Below, in pieces: positions 1 to 11,967 of a stretch of DNA of 64,000 nt; the stretch's first letter is position 1; each line of letters opens with the position of its first letter. The stretch is taken from contig JAJVDF010000467.1 of NCBI GenBank assembly GCA_022410635.1, positions 479,289 through 543,288 on the forward strand, in the 5' to 3' direction. This DNA comes from Tretioscincus oriximinensis. Taxonomy: Eukaryota; Chordata; Lepidosauria; Squamata; Gymnophthalmidae. The notes beneath the pieces were generated by a model. That model did not search any database. It was not told the DNA's origin and saw nothing but the letters and a program-made list of their open reading frames with translations. Position numbers and translations under genes: made by a program.

Positions 1-323
1 AAAAATGACAACACAGCAGCTTCTGTATCTTTCGTTCCACCCTACCAGCTTCCATCTTTCCCAAGGGGAGCCAATCTACCAGTCTTCAGCTAGCACCAAA
101 CCTTTATTGACAAAAGGGCCTCAGACTCTGGGCTCCACCTCTAATATAGGCCTGCCCACGAAGTCTGATGGGCTCCTCCCAGCCACCTTCCCACCCCCAA
201 CTAGAGAAGAGGGATAGACTCTGCCTCCCTCCTCCCTTAGGGGCAACATAAAGTTAATAATACAAACCTGTCAGGCATTTTTAAAATGGTTGCCAAGAAA
301 CAAAACAGACGACATACAGCATT

Positions 324-572
324 ATTTATTTATTTGTATTTATATCCCGCCCTATACCCGAAGGTCTCAGGGCAGCCAACCATAGGGTGGCGCACATAGC
401 TTTTGTTGCTTTCTCCACAACAGACACACTGTGGAATAGGTGGGGCTGAGAGAGTTCAAAGAACTGTGACTGGCCCAAGGTCACCCAGCTGGCTTTTGTG
501 GAGTAGTGGGGAATCGAACCGGAAGACTACCAGATAAGAGTCCCACACTCTAACCGCTACACCAATATTTCG
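324..572 (-). mobile_element. tRNA-derived SINE, Sauria-SINE type, near full length
   Basis: Read on the minus strand, it begins with a tRNA-like head: GGTGTAGCGGTTAGAGTG (box A) and GGTTCGATTCC (perfect box B) some 40 bases later. Then comes CCAGCTGGGTGACCTTGGGC, the hallmark of squamate Sauria SINEs. The tail ends CGGGATATAAATACAAATAA. It places the DNA in Squamata. Confidence 0.85.
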
Positions 573-1552
573 GTGGGAGTTTGATATTTTTCAGGGAGTT
601 TGATCTCCTTGGTAAGTGCTGGAAATGCTACAGTTGAAGCCTCATAATTTGTGCTCTGAAACTTCCACTTATTTAAATTTTAAATTATTTTTTGTTTAAT
701 AATAATTGTTAATGTTTATCATGGCATAATAAAACTGGTTGATGAAAACGTTTGGTTGGTAAAAAATTTAATGCATTAGATAGTTAGCAACACACACACA
801 CACCAAAAAATTAGTGTCCTAAGTGCCTTCACTGAGTTAATCCAACCCTGCTTAGAATATTTCCTCTTTGTGCTTAAAACTGCACAGTAATGATAAATGT
901 GAAGTTTATATGGGAAAAGAGACATACTACCACCAGTAAGTTTTTGGAAAAATTCTTACTCTCATTGTTTTTTTTTCTTTTCATTTTAAAAATTAAATCA
1001 TCCCATATTTTCTACTTTATCCACATATAACTGATCTTTAAGGCCATTTTAAAAGAGGCAGTGATTTAGGCAAAGGTACTCCAGGAAGCTGTTAAGAGCT
1101 TCTAACTTGTTAGAGTTATTAACATTCTACACTTTTGTTACTATTAAGACTTGATAGTACTGAGAGGGAAAATCCCCTCTAAACATGATTTCTGAATATA
1201 TTTTCCTAAACTTGATTTCTGAATATATTTTCCTAAACACATGTATATTATCTCACTCTCTAGAAAGAAATGTCAAGCAACAAAGTTCTCCTGAAAAACA
1301 CAAACCGCAGGTAGATTAGCTAGCCTCCCTTTCCTCTGTAGAATTGTTAACACAAAATATTCGTATGTAAGAACAAAAAGATGCAGAGCTGAGGAAAGCT
1401 GTTTAGACCAGATTCTCAAGGAAGCGAAGAACAGAACAAGAGATAAGAAAGTGTTCCAAGACATGTAAGTTTCCACCCATTTGTGTAACAATCAAAAATT
1501 ATGCATGACTGTCTCTTTTGTTGCTTTTGAAGAATGTATAAAAATATACAAT
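573..1552. other. No gene recognised
   Basis: AT-rich sequence with a short CA run near 790 and a small tandem repeat, TTGATTTCTGAATATATTTTCCTAAAC, near 1186-1238. Open frames are short and featureless. Confidence 0.6.
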
Positions 1553-1617
1553 CTGGGTAACGTTTTGGGACAGAGCTTGGCCATCCACATGCCAAAATGT
1601 CCCAAAACGTTACCAGA
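1553..1617. repeat. Short hairpin, about 19-bp arms
   Basis: TAACGTTTTGGGACA at about 1558-1572 pairs with TGTCCCAAAACGTTA at about 1599-1613. An inner TTGGCCAT/ATGCCAA pair extends the stem. Size and shape suit a tiny palindromic MITE or a hairpin transcript. Confidence 0.7.
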
Positions 1618-2822
1618 CCGAGGCTCCATATGGATGGGGCCAGCAGAACGCAGCCGTCTCCCCTCCTTCAGTTGAATTCCCTCCAGAGAGGGAGAGGGTT
1701 GGATAGCGAGAGGGTTATGGAAGAAAATGCAAAATGAATACGATAAATATAAGATGGAATTGATCTTCAAGGAGTGATAATGTTATAAGAAGTTAATTGT
1801 AACAATTAAAGGATGCTATATAAATAATTAGATAATGATGTATGCTTGTGTTTGTTGGAGAAAATTATAACATATTTTTCAAAAAACCTTGATAGATATT
1901 ATAAAGTATTATTATTTATTAAATTTCATTTGTGTCCTGCCCAATGAGCCAAGTAACTCAGGTCATAATGAAATGGTTATAAAAACAGCTGAAATAGAAC
2001 AGCTAAAAACAGGTTAGTTGGGAAAAGAATGTTATTCCCTCAGCCATAGGAAATGGTGAGAATCTATGATTGGCTTCAATATATGGGCTGGCAGGAGTCA
2101 CTTTAAAAGTTTGGAAGAAATGGAGGTTGAAAATATCATATTGGAACTCCTACCTAAATGCAATATTTTGCCTTAATAAGGACAGGGACATAATCCCAAC
2201 CAGTCTACATGACAGTGAAGATTTTAAAGAAGAAGATGACTCTCCTATATCAAACAGACGATGACTAATTTTGAGGGTCAACAATTGGTTAATTGTCCCC
2301 TTGCTGGATTTTCTACTAAGACTAACTCAGCTATTTCTCTTGCCCAAAGAATAAAAGTTTTAATTTCTTTGTCAGAAATTATAATATTGAAGAGTTAAGA
2401 GTTTAGCGCTTGAGATAAGCTTGTAAGAAATGAACACAACATCTGATCAATACCAAAAGTAATTAAAAAATTGAAATGAAGTTAAAATTCATTTCTTGTT
2501 GTTATGAAACCCCTAACTAACTTTCATACATTAATCAAAATATGAGTCCGAACTGTTGGCATTGCTGCTGTTAGAAGAGACTACATCAATGATGGTTTTG
2601 TCAACAGTTTCAACACTTTTGGGTAACCAGTTCGGATCAAACTAAAATTCCCTTCCAGTATATCTACATCCAAAGCTGCTGTGGATCATTTCCCTAAAGT
2701 ATCTCTCCTCCTGTTTCTCCTAGATTAATGAGGCATTTTCTCAAAAAATGCCACAAAGTCAAAGTATCCCACCTCCCAAATGATGAATTCTTTGACATTA
2801 ATTGCGAGTGCGACAAGGACTG

Positions 2823-3100
2823 TGTTAGGTATTTCTGCGCCCTTCTATATTTTTGAATCCCTTTTGGCGCCAGCGGGAAACTGCCGGCGCGTAATTTATG
2901 TTCTCTAATTGGCTAGGTTGCTAAATTATGCCCCTTTTGGTTCTGCCTTATAATCTGTGTTCTGCGTTTACTTTCTGTTCTGTTTCTTTGAAGCCATGGA
3001 ATGTATTCTTTCCCAAGGTTAATCCGTTGAATAAAGAATCCAAGACAATTCCATTTGCCTTCTTTATTATTTGAAAAGGATTAATTCTAGAAGCCTAACA
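2823..3100 (+). mobile_element. Solo LTR, 278 bp, with 5-bp target duplication
   Basis: It starts TGTTAGG and ends CCTAACA, giving the short inverted ends of an LTR (TG..CA). GACTG flanks it on both sides (2818-2822 and 3101-3105). Inside are a TATA-like TTATAA near 2950 and AATAAA at 3030-3035, so the orientation is plus. Nothing coding adjoins it, so it is the relic of LTR-LTR recombination. The 5-bp duplication fits Ty3/gypsy or a retrovirus-like element; the family is not identifiable from the LTR alone. Confidence 0.8.
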
Positions 3101-3199
3101 GACTGGCCGATGCAAAACATGCCTGCCCGGTATTCTGGGGTCGCTCCAAGAACAGAGCCCTACCAATGCTAGTATTTGACTCATGCATTGAAGCAAAAA

Positions 3200-4145
3200 T
3201 ATCAAGTTTTTGCATGAGAAGAGAACCCAAACATTATCAGAAGATATGGAGGGGAGAGATGCAGCAGGCGGTAATCAGGGCTTCCCCTCAGAAGAAGCTA
3301 CAATGTGGAAGATATTATCAGCTGTGCATGGGATAGAACAGAAAATATCTCCAATGGCCTCAGACATGAATGAACTTAAAGAAGGGACAAGGAGGTTAAA
3401 GGAAGAACTGAATTCATCTGTATTAATATTTTTACTTTACAAATAAAGTAGGAGAAAAATATCCCATGCTACTTTCAGTTTTTGCATTATGAGGCACTGT
3501 TGCACACCAAGTTTGATGTTTTGACACAATAAAGGCATTAAGTACAATGCATCATATTTGGGCTTTCTATTATTGGTGAGACAACAGTTATCTACAGTTT
3601 TTCAGTTAATGGGGTAGCAGGAATCTCTTCATTATATAATGAATTGATATGTATGATATGAGTTTTAGGAATGCACAGACAATCATAAGGAAAGACTTAT
3701 GGTAATTATGTGATGGTATAAACAGCAATGAACTCAGCAGGTGACTTTGAGTTTGGAATATACAACTTTATAGATAATTGTTAATATTATATAATTGGAA
3801 ATGATACCGGGAAATTACATATAATTAGAATTAGAGTAAATTTGGGATTATCAGAAAGTTTTGATATTAAAAATGGGATAAACAGGGATGTCCCCTGCCA
3901 CCCTTTATATTTTTATTTTGAACTGAACCATTGGCAAATGCGATAAGGGGAAATCACAACATAAAAGGATATAAAATGGGAAGTGACATGGTTAAGATAA
4001 ACGTATATGCAGATGATTCCCTAATTACAACTGATGGCCTTCTATATGCATTATCCTATTTGACTAATGAGATCAATCATTTTGAAATAATTGCAGGTTT
4101 AAAAATAAACATTGTGAAATCTGAAGTTCTGATGATAAATACAGG
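3200..4145 (+). mobile_element. L1 LINE remnants (ORF1-like and reverse-transcriptase pieces)
   Basis: 3210-3446 encodes a charged coiled-coil-like peptide (ILSAVHGIEQKI, ELKEGTRRLKEEL) resembling the start of L1 ORF1. 3931-4140 has an L1-type reverse-transcriptase stretch with the YADD active-site box and GLKINIVKSE downstream. The reading is broken between the pieces, so it is inactive. Confidence 0.7.
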
Positions 4146-5006
4146 GTGCTTCAAAAAATGTATACACACTTTGAACTTCCATAGAAAATTTATTTACTGT
4201 TCTACAAAGCTTCATACTGCCCAGTGGAAGCAACAAAGATGGGGGCTGCTTCCTTGAGGTGCCTATAAGTGATGAGAGAGGGAGGAGAAGGAGGAATTGT
4301 AACAGATGTTTAAAACAAGGACCCCGGAATGGTTGGGGCACTCCTAAATATTAAGGTGAGACAAGCCCTCTAAGTTCCTGGGGATGTTCCTAGAAGCCCA
4401 GGATTTTTTAAAAATGGATTGTGTAACCCGTTTTTTAAAAATCTGCAGCCTTCTGGGTCTGACAGCCCCTTCTCTTCCTTTGCAGTGCATATGCCAGTTC
4501 TATGACATAAGCATATGAGTTGGCTAGTACTTGTGCATATGTGCTAACCAACAGACCACAAGATGCAAGGCAATTAAAAAGACACCATACATCTCTGCCT
4601 GCCTACACTTATTCTCCTGCAGCAGCCACTGCCATGGCAGATGGCCACTCAAGTAAGGGCAGGCTACACCACTCCTGCTTCTAACTTGGCTGGCATCTCA
4701 CTTATCCTGCATTCTTTAGCCACTGCCACTGCCTGATTGAGCTGCACACAGGGACCAGTACTCGGGTGTTCTGCCCTCGTGGTTACTGTGACAGTCCTCT
4801 GCCAGGACAAGGCATGATCAGGCCATGGATACACTGCTGGCCGACCTTCCTGGCTACCACCAGTGCCACTACAATCCCCCCGTCAGGCATAGTTACCAGT
4901 GCTCCACTAGTTTGCTCTTATGGCTCCCGCTCAGGTCCCCAGTGGAGACTGGTAAGATAGGAATGGGGGAGGGGCATAAAACAGGTACAGGCTAAGTCTG
5001 AAAGTG
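4146..5006. other. No gene recognised
   Basis: It begins CAGGGTGCTTCAAAAAATGTATACACAC, which looks like the end of a Tc1/IS630-type element, but no opposite end or transposase was found. The remainder is ordinary intergenic sequence. Confidence 0.5.
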
Positions 5007-5160
5007 AACATAAGAACATAAGAAGAGCCATACTGGATCAGGCCACAGCCCATCAAGTCCAGCATTCTGTGTCACACAAAGGCCCACCAGATGCACCTGG
5101 GCAGTGCAAACAGAGGAAAGCAAAATATGCCCCTGTTCATGACTCCCTGCAAGTGGACTG
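5007..5160 (-). mobile_element. CR1-clade LINE-A, 3' end only
   Basis: It carries the terminal sequence AACATAAGAACATAAGAAGA plus CCATACTGGATCAGGCCACA. This is the 3' UTR of the LINE family whose coding copy lies at 28680-30085. The doubled 8-base tail unit (TTCTTATG on the sense strand) is a CR1-clade trait. Confidence 0.8.
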
Positions 5161-6349
5161 AAGTAAGACTAAAATGTAGGAATAGATGGATCCAACATGT
5201 TCTCACACTGCAAGAAATAGCCATGATGTAAAAGTTGGAATTTCAGTATTTTCTGGCTATCTGCAAATTTCAGTATTTTCTGGTTTTCTGCAAATCACAT
5301 ATATCTATCTAGTTATTTAATAAAGCAAAACTAAAAACTAAAAAAACCATATATCTATAAAGCAAAAGTGTAGATTCAAGAGGTTTTTTTTTCAGTTAAG
5401 CAGCCTTTCAAAATATTTTCTTAATGGAAACATTTGTTATCTTCACAATAGTGGAAAAAGTCTGCTTCTGTTTTACTTTATATAAACTTTCAAATAAAAA
5501 TCTGGGTTAGAGTTTATGTATCTTCATGAAGTAATGTACCCAGGAGTTGAGTTAAACACACACACACACAAAAACCTAGGATAGGACAGGATTTGTAGCT
5601 TTAATGGGTGAAGGGAAGCGATAGATGATACAGACACACATACTGAAAGTTCCTCATTTTCATATCAATAACTTCTGTCCTTTTTTTAAAAAAGAAACTT
5701 ACCTGAAGTAAGATCTGAGCTGTTGTAGGAACTTCAAAAAGATCTTGCAAAACCTTTTCATACAATCAATGTACTCCATGCTTTATTGTTTGTGTCTGCA
5801 GCCCAGAAAGTTAGTCATTTTTAAAAAATTCTCAAATTTAAATTTTTAGCTCAGGAATGTGCAAAATATGTTAAATTCACAAAATGTCATATTTCCATTT
5901 GGCTACATTTTAGTGGCCATATATGGTAGTGTAGATGTGCTTACCAAGCAAACACAGACAGTGCAGCTTAAAAAAATCCTTGGTTTTGTGCAAGTTTTCA
6001 CTTTGCATAAAACCAGGGTGGAAGATCCTTGGGGGCCTTAACGTCATATCTCAAAGTCAACTGTCCAATCAGTGGTCTGTCCTTGGGAGCCTTCTGGTTA
6101 CCAGAGGAGCCAGAAGTTGCCCTAAGAATTGGGCACCACAGCAATGTTGGAGATCTCTGCAGATTTCCTGCCATTACTGCTGCTGCCTTTTGATAGCAGT
6201 TTAAATTTCCCACATTGGATCAATGATAGGAAAATTAGACTGCTGGCAAAAACCTGCAGCTGTATCAGGAGATCCACAGAAATCTCCCCCACTGCCGTGG
6301 GCTCTGATCCTTGGGGATGCTTCTGGATTCACTAGAAACCAGAAGACTC

Positions 6350-6985
6350 TCAGGTTGCAAACGCACTACACTTTGAAATGGGAGCGATCGTGGAGTTGCA
6401 GAGTGCTGGGCGCACTAAAATCCAAAGTGCTCTCACCTCCTTCAGCCTGCATATCCATATGTGCCGGAAACGGAATTGGGTTTTTAACGTGATTCGGGCG
6501 CAGTTCTTGCAATTTGCGTTAACAGCACTCTGACTACAGAGCAGTCTGGCTCCCCCTTTGTTGAGCTGCAGATTCGTCCACCCTGTTCCTTCTCCAGACA
6601 GCGTATCTTCACACATGCACGAGCTCAGAAAACACCCTTCTTCCTCATGGGGATCCTGCCTAACCTCCTCCTCCTCTTCCTCTAGGTTGGCGAGGTGCTG
6701 CCTGGAGTCAGTGATGATAGGAAGCCCCGCCAGCCTAGAGGAAAAGAAGAGGAGGAGGCAGCTGCCAGGCTTGTGTGCCAGTAAGGCAGGGATCTCCATG
6801 GAGGAGAAGAAGGGCGAGCTCGTGCAGGGTAGATGAGGTGAGCAGTGGTAGGAAGGGTGTGCGTACATTTTAAATGTGCCAAATGGAAGATCCAACACAG
6901 AGGCTGGGTCCATTCTCAATGCGAATTCTAGCAATTGTTTTCGCTCCCCATTTTAAGGTATAGTACATTTGCAGTCTCAAAGACT
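6350..6985. mobile_element. Possible DNA-transposon relic with diverged terminal inverted repeats
   Basis: TTGCAAACGCACTACACTTT near 6356 is mirrored, with differences, by the complement of CTCCCCATTTTAAGGTATAG and TTTGCAGTC near 6945-6980. A second inner inverted pair (CCTCCTCCTCTTCCTCTAGG near 6667 against CCTAGAGGAAAAGAAGAGGA near 6734) strengthens the foldback reading. No transposase is seen, and the 194-residue minus ORF across it looks fortuitous. Confidence 0.4.
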
Positions 6986-7771
6986 GACCACAGATTTGAT
7001 AGCTGAGACTGTAATATGTCATAAGGCATGGGATACAAAAAACCTGGAATAGATTTGCACTTTTTCAGGAATATTTAAATAGCACAGTCCACACAAGTTA
7101 AGTTTGAGATAAATTAAGACCTTTATGCACAACCTGACTAATCTGCTATACGGAGCTCACTAACACACATTGTTTACATGGAACTAGCACCAGTAGAGAC
7201 CAACATGTGTGCTAAGAGCTCCCTAAACAGATTAGTGGTAAATGGAATTAATTAGGTTTACATATGTGCTGACTCTATCAAATGAGGATTAAGCAGTGGC
7301 GCCTATGCATATAGATCCAATTTGTACGATCATGGGAATGGCTGCAAGAGCCATGTTCAGACAGATTTACCTTCACATTCTCTTTGTACCCTTTTGAAGC
7401 TTTAAAGTTCCCTTAAATGCTAGAAGATGACCATTCAAACACATTTGTGCCCCTGGGAAGTGAATGGCAACACAGAGGCTCCTGTTTGTTATCAGGGGCT
7501 GTTTGCAGGTTAGCAGCGTCATATCTGCGCAGTAGTAAGTGTTGTCCCCTTTAAAGCAGTTTTTCTTCATGCTGTCATGTATTGTTGCCTGCTGGATCAA
7601 AGCAGGCAAATTGACAACCTATGTTCAAGAATGCTTTTGGTATGTTATCCAGTCTAAGTGCAAAAAGACCATAAAATGAGTTCAGGGAACAATCCCAGAA
7701 ATGAGAAAATACAAAGAAAACTAACAAGCAATTAGGATTTTGCCCTTTGTGCACATACTTGGTGATCTGTT

Positions 7772-8010
7772 TATAGAAGCATAGAATGGGAAGGGGCTCC
7801 CAGGGTCATTGGATCCAACTCCCTGCTCAATGCAGAATTCACTAAACCATCCCAGACAGATGACTGTCCAGCCTCTGTTTGAAGACTTCTAGTGAAGGTG
7901 AACTCACCACCTCCTGTGACAAACCAGTTCTACTTGTTTTTTCTGGTGTCTAATCTAAATCTACTCCCTTGCAGTTTCATCGCATTCATCCCATTCAAGC
8001 TCACCTTGCA
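7772..8010 (-). mobile_element. CR1 LINE 3' fragment
   Basis: The sequence AGCATAGAATGGGAAGGGGC, then ATCCAACTCCCTGCTCAATG, is the classical amniote CR1 3' end. On the minus strand it decodes to the end of CR1 ORF2 (last part of the reverse-transcriptase protein). It is diverged and 5'-truncated. Confidence 0.85.
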
Positions 8011-9309
8011 TGAGTCTATTGGTAATTCAGATCAGCTCCATACTAAGAGCCCTCTAATCTGGAACAGTGGTAGGCATCATTAATTAGTATTATATCGAGC
8101 CAGTGCTGTCTGTTCCAGATTGAGCACAGGTGCCAGTGGGAAAGGAGAACGTTGGATGGGTTATATAATTGAGTAAGTGAGGCATAATGTGGGTAGAGTA
8201 GCTCAGTTTTTGTTATGCAGATGTGGCACCTCTAATATTGGGTCAGTGTTTGCCAATTGTGCTTCTATGGGTTGCCATGCAACACAGATTTTGCAGACAG
8301 TTTATGATTTTAGTGGCTTGTCTCGGCCAAAAAAACACTAAAAGGTAAAAAAATCCACGCTATTGGCAATCCTGGAAATAACTTTGTGATTCCAAGCCAT
8401 AAACCTGTAGGTTTTTGGTTTGGACAATAGTACAAGTTTATCTTCCTTGAAAACCTAAGGAGAAATCAGTCATAGTTTGTTGTTATAGATTTGTTTTGTG
8501 GATGGCTGATGAGGGTGTGTGTTTTCAAGAGGTGTTTGAAAAGAAGGCGAGGTTTTGAGTGAAGTTTTGAGAAGCGAAAGTGGACTTTCAGGTGGATTTC
8601 CAATTTCTGTGAGGAGGCTAGTGTTTCAGGAGGGCTGGGTGGAATGATACTACACTTCTGCTAAGTCTTTGTTGCAAAAGGATGGCAGCTACTACACCTG
8701 TTATTTTCAATTATTGTTATGTCAAATATATTCTTTTGTCAGTTGCTTTGCCTTTATCTTCCTTCTTTTCACAAGCTCAGGAGTGCCGAGTAGGGGCCAG
8801 GAAGGGATGAACCCAATTTTTCCTTGCACCAACAAGAGTGTTGGGGAGGAGGCCAATGGGAAGGCACTTGTAGGCATGTGCAATTTGCTCTAAATTGTGA
8901 GCCTGTTAGATTCAAAAGAAGCGGGAAACCAAAACATCACTTCCTTGAGTGGCGCAGAAAATCTAACCAGGTTTCTCACAAGAAGACCCCGTTTGCTTCA
9001 TAGAAAGAGACCTCAGTCTTTGCTAGCAAGCCACCAGTATTTTTCTTAGAAGTCTCTTAAAACTACAGCTTTACTAAATACGTCAATCCTTTTCAAACTA
9101 GCCCTTATTCTGGATTATGTCTCAGAATAATGTTCTCATGGCTGAAGCAGCAAGGAGAGAGAAGGAAAGGGTCAGACCAAGTGGAGCAGGAAGCAGAGCA
9201 TGCAGGCCACTAGTTGTAATTAACTTTGGGTGAACTAAATTGATCACAATCTGAGAAAAAGTGGGCACAAAATGGGGCTGAGGATAGCTATAAAGGTTGA
9301 GCTGTTTAA
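8011..9309. other. No gene recognised
   Basis: Contains a short inverted pair (ATCTGGAACAGTGG at 8058 against TGTTCCAGAT near 8112) and otherwise unremarkable intergenic DNA. Confidence 0.6.
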
Positions 9310-9880
9310 TAAATTAAGAATCAGGTTCACAGGTCCATAATTTCCTGGTTCTGTCTTCTTCACTTTTATGGAGATGGGGACATTTGCTCTTCTCCCAAGC
9401 GCTAACATTTCTTCTATTCTTCAGAAATTTTCAAAGATCTTCATCAGTGGACGAGCAATTACCTCTGCTAATTTCTTCAATAGCCTATGATACAGTTCTT
9501 CTGAGCCTAGAGATTTGAATTAATTTAAGATTGTTAATTTTACCCTCCATGGTTTATAAAAAGCCTCAATTCTTTTGTTCTTTCAATAGTACTGTACAGT
9601 GAAAGTCAGTTAATACTTTTCTGGGGGGAAAGTTACAATTCACTGTTTTCACCTTGTAAAAATCTTATAGCATCTTTGATTTTTCTTTTTCTTTTGACAT
9701 ACCCCTCCAATTCTTTTTTATTACTTTTAGCATCTTTGGCATGTCTCAATTCATTTCTTGATTTAGTGTTTCTGACACTTATCATGCAAACTGCATTATT
9801 TTCTTTTTTAGATGTATTGTCACCTCCTTTTTCTTTAGTATGATTATACTGGGTTAATCCACCAAAGGCTGCGTGCACAT
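9310..9880 (-). mobile_element. CR1-clade LINE fragment, start of reverse-transcriptase region
   Basis: The minus strand reads NTSKKENNAV, then KSRNELRHAKDAKS, then (after a break) HRLLKKLAEVIARPLMKIFE and KKTEPGNYGPV. The last is the CR1/jockey motif K-x-x-x-P-x-N-Y-R-P-V just before the catalytic fingers. Stops and frameshifts make it inactive. Confidence 0.6.
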
Positions 9881-10285
9881 GACGACTTAAAAACTGCTAC
9901 AAAGCTATAATTTGGAATATAGCAATCGTGTGTCTGTGCACATCAAACGTGTATATTCCGTGATCTGTGCCCCAGCTCCGTAACATTGTTCATAGATCTC
10001 ATCACAGTGCAGTCTGAATTTTTTTTTTTTATTCGCAACCGCCAATAAAAACAACTGCCATCTTCTCACTTATTTTAAACATCTCGCATCAGATCTGTGC
10101 ACACACATATACTCTCAAGAGTACTGGGGTTCTCTGGAACGATGTCTGAATATCTGAGCAATAGTTTATTCCACAATAAATGGCGTTTATTGTGGGTTGA
10201 CTACTGAAAAACGCTTAGCACATGTGCCTGAGACTTCCTGATTGCGCTCTGAACGAGGTAGAAAACAGCTGTGTGCATGCAGCCC
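9868..10285. mobile_element. Possible non-autonomous element with GGCTGCGTGCACA ends
   Basis: GGCTGCGTGCACAT at the left is matched by TGTGTGCATGCAGCC (its complement) at the right, about 400 bases apart. A clear target duplication was not found. It abuts the CR1-clade fragment that ends here. Confidence 0.45.
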
Positions 10286-10839
10286 GTCTCTTTAGATATT
10301 ATTCATTGTTTTACGGATTAAAAATCATGCTATATTTCTGATATTTGTTGGTGGTACACAAATTGTTAATCCCCAACCTCATTCTCAATGAATTGCTGTA
10401 AGAGCTTCGCAGAATGGATTCTGGGAACAATTCCCATTCATTAGCTGGGGATGTTTGCTGCCTTTTGTATACTCCCAGAGACAAAAGCATTCTTGCTCCT
10501 AAACCAGAGCTGCCTTCTGTAGGCCTTCCTTGTTCTACAAGCTTACATGCCTCCTACCACACTGTGATTGAGTGAAAACTGCGATGTAGAACACAGAAAG
10601 ACTAGTCAGTATTCACATTTTCTGCAGGAATGTGAGCGTTCTGTTCTTGCCAGTTGCTTGGACTATTCCCCATTCCAAGTGGCCAAGGAGAATGAAGATA
10701 TCATCATTCCGGAATATCCTCAAGATTAGGCATTGATCAAATAGGGAAATGGAAACTTTCTTCTGCCAATCCAGAAAAAGTCCCCAATAGTCCTCTTACA
10801 TGTTCACACACTGGTAAGAACTATGTTCCTCTTCTTCCA

Positions 10840-11035
10840 TGTCTGTTGAGTTTAAGGGACTTCACCAAAGGTCTTCTAAAAGCCCAGACAGTTTCAATTA
10901 GATCACCTTCATCCACATGTTTATTCACATTCCCAATGAATTCCAAGACATTAATAAATAAAAAATTACCTTTGTAGAAGCCATGGTGACTTTTCTTCAG
11001 AAGTTCTTTTTCTTCTACATGTGTATGCATTTTAA
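10840..11035 (-). mobile_element. CR1-clade LINE fragment, reverse-transcriptase palm
   Basis: On the minus strand, KELLKKSHHGFYKG, then LEFIGNVNKHVDEGD, corresponds to the segment preceding motif A in LINE-A (compare [16 protein letters not shown] at 28720). It is only about 60 residues long and degraded. Confidence 0.6.
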
Positions 11036-11649
11036 CATGATTTTACCTGGAAGTGATAATTTGATCTTACCTGGAAGAGATGTCAAGCTGATTTGAGAAG
11101 AAAAATACTGAAAAAGAAGTAGAATAGCATCCCAGGGAGCATTGGGAATTACTCCAATTCTGAATCACAAATTGGGACAACTTGCATAGTAAAGTTTCCC
11201 TTTAGAGATTGGCAGTGAATCAGCCTACTTCTATACTTTTTCTGCAGCAGTTTCTGCAGCAGTCTGCTCAGATCAGAACAATCAATTACAACAAACTTAG
11301 CAATGCTTCTTCATTTACGCGACGATCCTAACAATTCTTACTATAGTTACCATGGAAGTTTCTACTGGAGAAAACAGCTGCTCTTTAGGCATTTGAATGA
11401 TAACACACATCTACAAATTTTTTTTCAGGCATGGACTTTAAGAACAGTTTTAGACTAATTTGAGGGTGCTAAATTCAAATCTGATCTTATAATTTCTCTA
11501 TCACATCACATTTTTGAGCTGTAGGTATATATCCCACTTTCATGAATTCCAGTAGTGTATCAAAAGTGCCGGATTATACTTTTAACTTAGGTAAATTTAC
11601 TTTTCACTTAGTCTTCCAATAAATGTGAGAATATCTTCGTTTTCTGTGA

Positions 11650-11814
11650 AATATTCCCATTTTTATGATAAGAAAGTAAACAAAGAGTTTTCAACGAACA
11701 CAACAGTCGTGTGCAGGTATTGAAAATTTCAATACATAAAACTCTACCTGCACACGGCTGTTGTGTTCATTGAAAACTCTTTGTTTATTTTCTTATCATA
11801 AAAATGGGAATATT
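11650..11814. repeat. Long near-perfect palindrome (70-bp arms, 25-bp loop)
   Basis: The arm 11650-11719 is the reverse complement of 11745-11814, with only three mismatches that I count. The loop 11720-11744 itself contains TTGAAAATTTCAA. It ends about 150 bases before the Cys-rich ORF at 11968. It could be a foldback element, the terminal repeat of a transposon carrying that ORF, or a recent inverted duplication. Confidence 0.9.
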
Positions 11815-11967
11815 ATTGTTTTTATCCTGTTGTTTTTCTGTTTTTTGTTTGTGATTCAATACATAAGGTGTTAGGAGGGACCAGAAATTCAGAAATTCAA
11901 TGAACAACTCAGGTAGCTAACAACTTTTATCTTGTATTTCTCTGCAAGAGGTTTTGCTGATCTAACA

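Noticed and set aside
4140..4345. Possible Tc1/IS630-type transposon beginning CAGGGTGCTTCAAAAA
   Set aside because: Only one end was visible; no mirrored end, TA duplication or transposase remains were found.
6350..6934. 194-codon minus-strand frame
   Set aside because: Low-complexity Glu/Ser content over a CTC/GAG-rich inverted repeat; no conserved motif.
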